Assembly (NCBI GenBank): GCA_039812765.1 | Contig: JBDIBF010000068.1 | Span: 1 to 15,331, forward strand | Direction: 5' to 3' | DNA from: JADJVL01 sp039812765 | Lineage (GTDB): Bacteria > Acidobacteriota > Holophagae > Holophagales > Holophagaceae | Length of the DNA: 15,331 bases | Part shown: piece by piece, positions 1 to 5,577 of the stretch | How positions within the stretch are numbered: the first letter of the stretch is position 1 | How the letters are laid out: each line of letters opens with the position of its first letter | Made by a program: the position numbers and the translations under genes | The notes under the pieces: generated by a model | Databases searched by the model: none | What the model was told of the DNA's origin: nothing | The model's input: only the letters and a program-made list of their open reading frames with translations

Positions 1-1
1 C

Positions 2-2554
2 GAGGCCGGCGCCCTGGACCGGCCGCGGGCCTTCCGGGCGCGGGCCCTCGAGGCCGCGGAGCTGGACGGCGCCCCCGCCCGTCTCGGCGGCCTGGTGCCG
101 GCGGCGGGCTTCGAGCTGGACGCGGGGATGTCGGACGAGGACTGCTTCGCGAAGCCCGTGCGCATGGCCTGGGATCCCGCGGCGCTGGGGATCCCCGCGG
201 CCGCCGCCCGCCGCCTCCAGCTCGTGCGCCTCGCGCCGGACGGGAAGGTGCAGCACCTGGCTACGCGAATCGAGGACGGGAAGCTGGTGGCGGACCTGCG
301 CCACAACGGCGTCTTCTTCGCCATCTTCCTGGGCTTCGCGGGCTGGGAGGTGATCACCCTGGTGAAGGACCAGTGGGAGAAGGGGACCTTCGGGGACGAG
401 CGCTGGGATCGCGCGGGGCCCTTCACGGTGTGCTGGCCCCGCACGCTGGCCCTGGCGAACACCCCGGAGTACGTCCAGGCGGAGACTGCCCTGAAGGCCC
501 GCTGGGACGCGGCCATGGCCCTCCCCTTCCAGGGGTCGGACCGGCAGGTGTGGACCGGGCGCTACTACCGCTACCTCGCCGACCCCGAGGTGCAGCGCCT
601 GCAGAAGGTGCTCGAGGACCCGGCGTGGAAGCGCGAGCACTACTACCCGCCCGCGGTGGCCAACGCGCTCGACGCCTTTGACCGGGCCTACGCCTACCTC
701 CACACCACCCGGGGCTTCCGCAAGCGCGGGGACCAGATCGAGCTCCACTTCCAGGACCCGTGGAACGGGTCCCCGGACGCCTTCGCCTACACGCTGGACG
801 GGGCCTACACCTACCCCTACATCAACGTGAACCTGCCGCTGGTCCCCAAGGTCCGGCAGCGCGCGCCCGGCGCCTCCCCGGCCATGGACGAGCTGCACAC
901 CACGGCCGTGCACGAGCTCTTCCACGTGGTCCAGAAGGAGTACTTCAACTGGACGAAGTACCTCAACTGGAGCCAGTTCAGGGGCGGGGGGCGCTTCGTC
1001 TGGTTCGCCGAGGCCACGGCCCTGGTCCTGGAGGAGGACGCGGAACCGCACTACCGCGCCCAGGGCTGGGTGAAGGCGTTCAAGAAGACCTACCAGGAGG
1101 GCAAGTTCTCGGGGCTCTTCAAGCTGCCCCTGGACGCCCAGGGCAAGGACGAGGAGGAGACCCAGCACAAGGGCTACGGCGCGAGCCGGTTCCTCCTCAG
1201 CCTCCAGGGCCGCTACTACGGCGCGAACAAGGACGCCTTCCTGAAGGCGCTGCTGGAGGCCTTCGGCACCTTCCGCACGGGCCCCGTGGACGCCCTCGCC
1301 AAGGTCACCAGCCAGAGCGAGAAGGTGCTGGCCGCCGACTACCAGGTCTTCTGCGCGAAGGAGGCCTGGCCCATCTACAACTTCTTCCCCCTGTCCCAGG
1401 GCGCGGACCTCACGGCCCAGGACCCGAAGCGGGTCTGGAAGGAGGCCACGGGGCCCCTCAGCTCGCCCTGCTTCGAGCTTCGGTGGAAGGCGGTCCCGGA
1501 CGCGGAGCTGAAGGGCGCCAGGGTGCTGCTGCGCACCCACCGGGGCGTGGACAAGGGCATCCAGCACCGCTGGGGCTGGAACCGGGGCCCTGCCACCGCC
1601 TTCACGCCCGTCACGGCCCCCTGCGCCGTGGCGGAGGTCGCCGCTTCGGGGCATCCGACCCCCTCCCAGGCGAAGATGGCCGTGCAGCGGGTGGAGGCCT
1701 ACGCCGCCTCGCCCTGGTTCGCGGGCACGGGCGACACCACCAGCGCCCTCCTGCTCCTGCGGCCCAAGGCGCCGCCGACCATCCGCCTGAACCCCGACCG
1801 GAAGACCCTGCGGATCGAGGTGCCCGAGACGCCCCTCTGGCGCCTGGGGGAGAGCCGCGAGATCCGCGTGCGCTTCCACGGGTCCCTCTCCGGAGGGCGC
1901 CCGCTGCCCATCAGCCTGGGCAAGGGCCGCCGGGCGGCGGACGTGGAGCTGGGGCAGATCATGGGCACGCAGTTCGCCGACGCCGCCCAGGCGAGCCTCC
2001 TCAAGGAGGCCCTGAAGGCGGTCTCGCCCCAGGACATCGAGGACATGATCGCCCTCTCCGAGTTCCTCCAGGGCGTCGCGGGCCAGAAGCCCGAGATCCG
2101 GGTGAGCTATTCGGAGGTGGTGGCGCCCGACCCGGAGGACCCCGAGGCACCCGGCGTCGAAGGCCCCGAAAGCGAGATCTTCAAGGTCCCCGCGGAAGTC
2201 CAGCCCGCGAACCTCGCCTTCGACCTCTCCGGCACCTGGCGCGGTCAGGTGCTCCTTGTCCACAAGCCCATCGTGTTCCAGCCGGGCGCTCCGGGGACGA
2301 TCCTGATGGGGGGCGAGTCCCCCCTCACCGTGCGATTCGGGGATGCCGCGCCCCACGGGGGCCGGGAACTGCAGGTGCTGGAACGCACGCCCCAGGGCCT
2401 GGTGCCCGCGGGCGCCAGCGTCTACGTGTACCGCCTGCCGGGCCGGAAGCTCTGGCTCACCATCCCGCCGGCGGTGCTGCGCCGCGAAGGGGAGGAGCAG
2501 GAGGCGGCGCCGGGCTGGTGGTCCCGGCTGTGGGGCGGGGGGGCGAAGCGATGA
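2..2554 (+). CDS. Putative HExxH metallopeptidase with N-terminal ZU5/Ig-like region (5' partial)
   Basis: The reading frame is open from the window edge, and the protein-like sequence before the GTG at 95 suggests the true start lies upstream. The first visible domain (about 95-330) has the pattern FAKPV..WDPAAL....LQLVRL...VQHLATRIEDGKLVADLRHNGVFFAIF. This resembles the ZU5/FN3-like modules in which a DPAAL turn is followed by a final 'H.G.FAIF' strand. A central region contains HELFH (911-925), an HExxH zinc-binding motif. WFAEA (1001-1015) supplies a candidate third zinc ligand, Glu, 33 residues after the first His, a gluzincin-like spacing. The C-terminal third looks beta-rich and Pro/Gly-rich. 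No membrane segment is evident; any signal peptide would lie upstream of the window. The stop overlaps the next ATG (ATGA), so the two genes are probably co-translated. The peptidase assignment rests on the motif only, and the substrate is unknown. Confidence 0.8.
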   Translation, partial: EAGALDRPRAFRARALEAAELDGAPARLGGLVPAAGFELDAGMSDEDCFAKPVRMAWDPAALGIPAAAARRLQLVRLAPDGKVQHLATRIEDGKLVADLRHNGVFFAIFLGFAGWEVITLVKDQWEKGTFGDERWDRAGPFTVCWPRTLALANTPEYVQAETALKARWDAAMALPFQGSDRQVWTGRYYRYLADPEVQRLQKVLEDPAWKREHYYPPAVANALDAFDRAYAYLHTTRGFRKRGDQIELHFQDPWNGSPDAFAYTLDGAYTYPYINVNLPLVPKVRQRAPGASPAMDELHTTAVHELFHVVQKEYFNWTKYLNWSQFRGGGRFVWFAEATALVLEEDAEPHYRAQGWVKAFKKTYQEGKFSGLFKLPLDAQGKDEEETQHKGYGASRFLLSLQGRYYGANKDAFLKALLEAFGTFRTGPVDALAKVTSQSEKVLAADYQVFCAKEAWPIYNFFPLSQGADLTAQDPKRVWKEATGPLSSPCFELRWKAVPDAELKGARVLLRTHRGVDKGIQHRWGWNRGPATAFTPVTAPCAVAEVAASGHPTPSQAKMAVQRVEAYAASPWFAGTGDTTSALLLLRPKAPPTIRLNPDRKTLRIEVPETPLWRLGESREIRVRFHGSLSGGRPLPISLGKGRRAADVELGQIMGTQFADAAQASLLKEALKAVSPQDIEDMIALSEFLQGVAGQKPEIRVSYSEVVAPDPEDPEAPGVEGPESEIFKVPAEVQPANLAFDLSGTWRGQVLLVHKPIVFQPGAPGTILMGGESPLTVRFGDAAPHGGRELQVLERTPQGLVPAGASVYVYRLPGRKLWLTIPPAVLRREGEEQEAAPGWWSRLWGGGAKR

Positions 2555-3033
2555 ACGGGCTGCGCTACGGCGGCGTCTGGCTGCGGGCCTGGGCCCTGCT
2601 CCTGGACCTCCTGGTGCTGCTGCCCTGCGTCTGGCTGGCCCGCGCCGCCGCCGGCCTCGTCCACGAGGAGCTCCTCAGCCGCACGGTGCTCGACGCCACG
2701 GGCGAGACCTTCGCCCGCTACCGGACCCTCCACGGCCTCGCCCGGGACCTCTTGGGCCTCGGCCTGCCCTTCCTCTACTTCACCGTGCTGGAGGGCTTCG
2801 GGGGCGCCAGCCTGGGGAAGCGCATCGCGGGCCTGCGGGTGCGCGACGGGGAGGGCCGGCCCGTCGGCCTGCTGCGTTCCGCCTGGCGCAACCTGGTGAA
2901 GCCCCTCTCCTTCGCCTGCTGCTGCGGAGGGCTCCTGCTCGCCGCCTGGACCGCGCGCAAGCGGACGCTGCATGACTGGCTGTCGGGCACCGTGGTGGTG
3001 CGCCGGGCCTCGATCCCGCCGGAGGGGGCCTAG
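2551..3033 (+). CDS. RDD family membrane protein
   Basis: This 160-residue protein belongs to the RDD family of small integral membrane proteins, whose function is mostly unknown (some members are linked to ion or small-molecule transport). It shows the diagnostic elements in order: GGVWLRAWALLLDLLVLLP near the N-terminus, which carries the Arg and Asp in the first membrane helix; a second hydrophobic segment around LLGLGLPFLYFTVLEGFGG; GASLGKRIAGLRVRDGEGRPV; and RKRTLHDWLSGTVVV after a Cys-rich third hydrophobic segment (FACCCGGLLLAAW). The ATG at 2551 overlaps the stop of the upstream gene by 4 nt, so the start is well supported and translational coupling is likely. It converges with the minus-strand yciO-like gene, with only 12 nt between their stop codons. 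Confidence 0.93.
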   Translation: MNGLRYGGVWLRAWALLLDLLVLLPCVWLARAAAGLVHEELLSRTVLDATGETFARYRTLHGLARDLLGLGLPFLYFTVLEGFGGASLGKRIAGLRVRDGEGRPVGLLRSAWRNLVKPLSFACCCGGLLLAAWTARKRTLHDWLSGTVVVRRASIPPEGA

Positions 3034-3048
3034 GCCCGCTGAGGCCTA
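3031..3048. terminator. Small inverted repeat joining two convergent stop codons
   Basis: TAGGCC (3031-3036) and GGCCTA (3043-3048) form a perfect 6-bp inverted repeat around a 6-nt loop. Each arm contains a stop codon: the RDD gene's TAG on plus and the YciO-like gene's TAG on minus. There is no T-tract on either side, so it is at best a weak bidirectional terminator. It may be chance. Confidence 0.25.
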
Positions 3049-3660
3049 CACCGGCCAGGGTCCCGCCCCCTCCCGCACCAGCACCGGCTCCTCGCCGGTG
3101 AGGTCCACGATGGTGCTGCCCACGCCCACGGGCTCGCCGCAGTCCACCACGAGGTCGAGGGCGTGGCCCATGACCTCCTCGATCTCCCAGGCGCTGGTCA
3201 TCGGCGGCTCGCCGGCGAAGTTGCAGCTCGTGGTGATGATGGGCTCGCCCAGCAGCTTCACCAGCTCCATGCAGAAGGGATGGTCGGGGATGCGCAGGCC
3301 CACGATGGGATGGGCCTTGCCCTTGGACTCCAGGTAGCGGGGCACCTCGCGGCTGGCGGGCAGCAGCACGGTGTAGGGGCCCGGCAGGAGCTGCTTGAGG
3401 ATGCGGAAGGTGGGCGTGTCCAGGTGGCGCGTGTAGCGGCAGAGCATCTCGAAGTCTCCGCACAGCACGCTCATGGGCTTCTTCGCGTCCCGGCCCTTGA
3501 TGGCGAAGATGCGGTCCACGGCCTTCTTGCGGTGGGCCAGGCAGCCCAGGCCGAACAGCGTGTCTGTGGGATAGGCGATGACGCCATCTTTGCGGAGCAG
3601 TTCTGCCACCCGCTCCAGGTGGCGCCGCTGGGGCGTCTGGGGGTGGATCTGGAGGATCAA
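3046..3660 (-). CDS. YciO/Sua5/YrdC family protein (probable L-threonylcarbamoyladenylate synthase-like)
   Basis: This 204-residue protein has the YrdC/Sua5 fold. Sua5/TsaC enzymes make L-threonylcarbamoyladenylate from threonine, bicarbonate and ATP for the tRNA modification t6A. Visible motifs are IAYPTDTLFGLGC near residue 28, the basic substrate-binding stretch FAIKGRDAKKPMSVL, LLPGPYTVLLPAS, the GLRIPDHPF segment, ITTSCNFAGEP, and the C-terminal GVGSTIVDLTGEEPVLVREGAG. The length and the ESKGKAHPIVGLRIPD pattern are closer to YciO than to TsaC, so the exact activity is uncertain. The start is TTG at 3660, which overlaps the upstream Nudix stop (TTGA, 4 nt). It is preceded by AGGAG with a 5-nt spacer, a good ribosome-binding site that decides this start. 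Coupled translation with the Nudix gene is likely. Confidence 0.93.
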   Translation of the reverse strand: MILQIHPQTPQRRHLERVAELLRKDGVIAYPTDTLFGLGCLAHRKKAVDRIFAIKGRDAKKPMSVLCGDFEMLCRYTRHLDTPTFRILKQLLPGPYTVLLPASREVPRYLESKGKAHPIVGLRIPDHPFCMELVKLLGEPIITTSCNFAGEPPMTSAWEIEEVMGHALDLVVDCGEPVGVGSTIVDLTGEEPVLVREGAGPWPV

Positions 3661-4334
3661 GGCCGCTCCTCGCCCACGTCCCCCCAGCGCGCGCGGCCCG
3701 GGCTGGGATGCTCCGCCGGACGCTGGAAGAAGCGCTCCGCCAGCACCGCGTCCATGGGCTGGGCCGCGCCGCCGCGGCGGGCCTGGAGGGCCAGGAGGGC
3801 CACCACGGTGAGCCCGTCGGTGATCTCGCCGCGCAGCACGCGTCGGACGCAGGACTCGAAGGGCTCCCGCAGGAGGGCCAGCTCCTCGTCGTCCTCGGCC
3901 TCGCCGTCCGCGTGGCGGAGGTCCCGGGCCAGGAAGAGGAAGGCCTCCTCGTCGGTGCTGGAGTTGCTGGTGTGGAAGAAGGCCAGGGGTTCCCAGATGC
4001 CGGCCTCCACCTGGGCCTCCTCGCGCAGCTCACGGCGGATGGCCTCGAAGGGGGATTCCGATGGGTCGCCGCCGCCCTCGGGGATCTCCCAGGAGTAGCG
4101 CTCGAGGGGGTAGCGCCATTGGCCCACCAGCAGCACGCGGTCCTCCTCGTCCAGGGCCAGCACGCCGCAGGCCGTGCGATGGAAGCCGCACACCGCGTAG
4201 GCCCCTTCGGCGCCCCGGCGGTGCCGCACCCGGTCCTCCCGCACGCGGATCCAGGGGGAATCGTAGACCGCGCGCCGGTCCAGGACCTCGAAGGGATCCG
4301 GGTGCTCGGGGACGGGCAGGGGCGGCAGGGCCAT
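3657..4334 (-). CDS. Nudix hydrolase, ADP-ribose pyrophosphatase-like
   Basis: A Nudix-fold pyrophosphohydrolase of about 225 residues. The region resembles NudF/ADP-ribose pyrophosphatases: VYDSPWIRVREDRVR, then GVLALDEEDRVLLVGQWRYPLERYSWEIPEGG, then the Nudix box. The box reads G-x5-E-x7-REL-x-EE (GGGDPSESPFEAIRRELREE), with all metal-binding Glu residues present. The Gly that usually follows the EE pair is Gln here (EEAQV). A start at ATG 4334 is chosen. GGAGGG lies almost against it, an unusually short spacing, and an in-frame TTG at 4346 (adding MNGG) remains possible. The gene begins immediately after the rpsO terminator, so it may rely on read-through. It overlaps the YciO-like gene by 4 nt. 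ADP-ribose specificity is inferred from family resemblance. Confidence 0.92.
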   Translation of the reverse strand: MALPPLPVPEHPDPFEVLDRRAVYDSPWIRVREDRVRHRRGAEGAYAVCGFHRTACGVLALDEEDRVLLVGQWRYPLERYSWEIPEGGGDPSESPFEAIRRELREEAQVEAGIWEPLAFFHTSNSSTDEEAFLFLARDLRHADGEAEDDEELALLREPFESCVRRVLRGEITDGLTVVALLALQARRGGAAQPMDAVLAERFFQRPAEHPSPGRARWGDVGEERP

Positions 4335-4346
4335 CCCTCCATTCAA

Positions 4347-4374
4347 TCAAAAACGCCCGCGGTTGCGGGCGTTT
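4347..4374 (-). terminator. Intrinsic terminator of rpsO
   Basis: A perfect 10-bp stem (AAACGCCCGC at 4351-4360 with GCGGGCGTTT at 4365-4374) closes a GGTT loop. In the minus-strand transcript it is followed by a run of five T (4353-4349). It lies 20 nt after the rpsO stop and just before the Nudix start. This is a textbook Rho-independent terminator; partial read-through would feed the Nudix and YciO-like genes. Confidence 0.9.
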
Positions 4375-4394
4375 CAGGTGGATCAGGACGGGAC

Positions 4395-4664
4395 CTAGCG
4401 GCGCAGGCCGAGGCGCTCGATGAGGGCCGCGTAGCGGTCCTTGCTCTTCTTCTTGAGGTAGTCCAGCAGGCGGCGGCGCTGGCCGACCATGATCATGAGG
4501 CCGCGGCGGCTGTGGAAGTCCTTCGTGTGGGTCTTGAAGTGCTCGGTGAGGTCGTTGATGCGCTTGGTGAGGATCGCGACCTGGACCTCGGGCGAGCCCG
4601 TGTCGGTGGCGTGCTGCTTGAAGTCCTCGATGATGATGCTCTTCTGAGCGGGGGAGAGGGCCAT
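4395..4664 (-). CDS. rpsO: 30S ribosomal protein S15
   Basis: This 89-residue protein is the normal length for bacterial S15, which binds the central domain of 16S rRNA and helps order platform assembly. Family hallmarks are present: the ATDTGSPEVQVAILTKRI helix, LTEHFKTHTKDFHSRRGLMIMVGQRRRLLDYLK and the C-terminal KDRYAALIERLGLRR. The ATG at 4664 is preceded by AGGAG with a 5-nt spacer. It lies downstream of tRNA-Leu on the same strand, separated by hairpins, and ends at a strong intrinsic terminator. The usual bacterial neighbour pnp is not present; a Nudix gene follows instead. S15 represses its own translation through 5' leader structures in several bacteria, so the structured leader upstream could be such an element. 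Confidence 0.98.
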   Translation of the reverse strand: MALSPAQKSIIIEDFKQHATDTGSPEVQVAILTKRINDLTEHFKTHTKDFHSRRGLMIMVGQRRRLLDYLKKKSKDRYAALIERLGLRR

Positions 4665-4731
4665 GGAGGCTCCTGTTCGGGTGGTTCGCCCGTCACCGTT
4701 TCCGCAGACCCAAGACCGCGGGAAGGTCGAA

Positions 4732-4809
4732 GTCCGGAAGAGGCCGGACGCCTGGATTTCAGAACTGCTGACCGCCGGAGGGAGGTCAGGTCGGCGGCGG
4801 AAGCCGCCG
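4732..4809 (-). promoter_or_regulatory. Structured rpsO leader/upstream region (two hairpins)
   Basis: Two inverted repeats lie 70-145 nt upstream of the rpsO ATG. The first is GTCCGG (4732-4737) with CCGGAC (4744-4749), loop 6. The second is CGGCGGC (4792-4798) with GCCGCCG (4803-4809), loop 4. S15 autoregulates through structurally diverse leader RNAs in several bacteria. These stems could belong to such a leader, or simply separate the tRNA and rpsO units. I see no convincing -35/-10 pair here, and the function is inferred. Confidence 0.3.
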
Positions 4810-4842
4810 GGACATGCCGGCCTCGCGCTAGACGCTGGGCCG

Positions 4843-4905
4843 AAAAATCCCGATCGCACGCTCCCCAGGAGCGTGCTCCCGGGTCGGCGCTGCGCGCCAA
4901 CCCGG
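4843..4905 (-). terminator. Tandem hairpins downstream of tRNA-Leu, probable terminator
   Basis: Reading the minus strand after the tRNA CCA end, the first hairpin pairs 4905-4894 with 4890-4879 (12 pairs counting one U-G, loop of 3). The mismatch on the plus strand becomes a wobble pair only in minus-strand RNA, which supports a minus-strand transcript. Three nucleotides later a perfect 9-bp hairpin follows (GCACGCTCC and GGAGCGTGC, 4856-4876, loop of 3), and TTTTT comes 8 nt beyond it (4847-4843). The double stem probably ends the tRNA transcript. The gap before the T-run is longer than ideal. Confidence 0.6.
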
Positions 4906-4914
4906 AGGGGTTTT

Positions 4915-5001
4915 TGGTGCGGATAGAGGGAGTCGAACCCCCACGACCTTGCGATCACTAGAACCTGAATCTAGCGCGTCTACCAATTCCGCCATATCCG
5001 C
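4915..5001 (-). tRNA. tRNA-Leu (anticodon CAG), CCA encoded
   Basis: A full class II tRNA is visible on the minus strand. The acceptor strands GCGGATA and TATCCGC pair perfectly. The D-arm contains AATTGGTAGACGCGC. The anticodon stem CTAGA/TCTAG closes the loop TTCAGGT, giving anticodon CAG, which reads CUG codons. There is a long variable arm (TGATCGCAAGGTCGT), as expected for leucine tRNAs, and a T-arm with GGTTCGACTCC. The discriminator base A is followed by a genomically encoded CCA (4917-4915). CUG is a dominant leucine codon in the neighbouring genes, consistent with the need for this isoacceptor. Confidence 0.98.
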
Positions 5002-5049
5002 GTTCAAAGAGGGCGCAGCGCCCCTCGAGGCGCGGCGAGCCGAAGGGAA

Positions 5050-5078
5050 AGCGTATCGCGCCCGGGCCGGCCCATCAA
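5050..5078 (-). promoter_or_regulatory. Possible sigma-70-type promoter for tRNA-Leu
   Basis: On the minus strand TTGATG (5078-5073) is followed after exactly 17 nt by TACGCT (5055-5050). The -35 matches the TTGACA consensus at 4 of 6 positions and the -10 matches TATAAT at 3 of 6. It lies in the 101-bp gap between the pseudopilin stop and the tRNA, about 50 nt upstream of the mature 5' end. It is plausible but weak, and the tRNA might also be read through from the pil operon. Confidence 0.35.
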
Positions 5079-5102
5079 GCGGGATTTCCGCGCGGAAGGG
5101 CC

Positions 5103-5576
5103 CTACCACTCCTTGTACGGGACCCCGTTCATGCCGACGCCCTGGGAGGTGGTGTACACGTCGAACACGTGGCCGCCGCCCCAGCTCGTGCTCTTGGGGT
5201 CGTCGTTGGTGGAGCGCAGCCCCCACTCGGCCTTCCCGGTCATCGGGTCCACCGGGACGCGGCGCAGGAAGCGCAGCTTCCCGGTGGCCCGGCCGGTCAC
5301 CTCGACGCCGTCCACCAGCACGTCCAGGTTCTCGGGGTAGCCCATCTGCTCCGGCGGCGGGGCCTTGATGCGCTGCTGCTCGGCGGCGGCCTTGTAGTTG
5401 TCGATGGCGGTGCGCATCTCCCGCAGGGCCCGGCGCAGCTCCAGCTCGCGTTGCCGCTTCAGCCCGTTCTTCGCCATGGGGACCACCGCCGACGCCAGGA
5501 TGATCAGCACCGTGGCGGTGACGATCATCTCCAGGAGCGTGAAGCCCCGGTGGCGGTGGGACCCGTCGGCGCGCAT
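5103..5576 (-). CDS. GspG-like type II secretion/type IV pseudopilin
   Basis: This 157-residue protein has a class III (prepilin) signal. The short basic leader MRADGSHRHR is followed by G-FTLLEM, where prepilin peptidase would cut before Phe and methylate it; Glu at position +5 of the mature protein is present. The hydrophobic helix IVTATVLIILASAVVPMA continues into RELELRRALREMRTAIDNYK, the usual pilin N-terminal helix. The C-terminal part (VPVDPMTGKAEWGLRS, then WGGGHVFDVYTTSQGVGMNGVPYKEW) fits GspG-like pseudopilins rather than major pilins. It is the last gene of the pil operon, starting 1 nt after the secretin stop. A role as a fibre or pseudopilus subunit working with the adjacent secretin is inferred. 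Confidence 0.9.
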   Translation of the reverse strand: MRADGSHRHRGFTLLEMIVTATVLIILASAVVPMAKNGLKRQRELELRRALREMRTAIDNYKAAAEQQRIKAPPPEQMGYPENLDVLVDGVEVTGRATGKLRFLRRVPVDPMTGKAEWGLRSTNDDPKSTSWGGGHVFDVYTTSQGVGMNGVPYKEW

Positions 5577-5577
5577 G

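Noticed and set aside
760..3033. A 757-codon plus-strand frame
   Set aside because: It is out of frame with the HExxH protein and Pro/Gly/Arg-rich. Only its last 160 codons, the RDD protein, are real.
4665..4958. N-terminal extension of S15 to 4958
   Set aside because: It would run through the tRNA and hairpins. S15 is normally 88-89 residues, and the ATG at 4664 has AGGAG at proper spacing.
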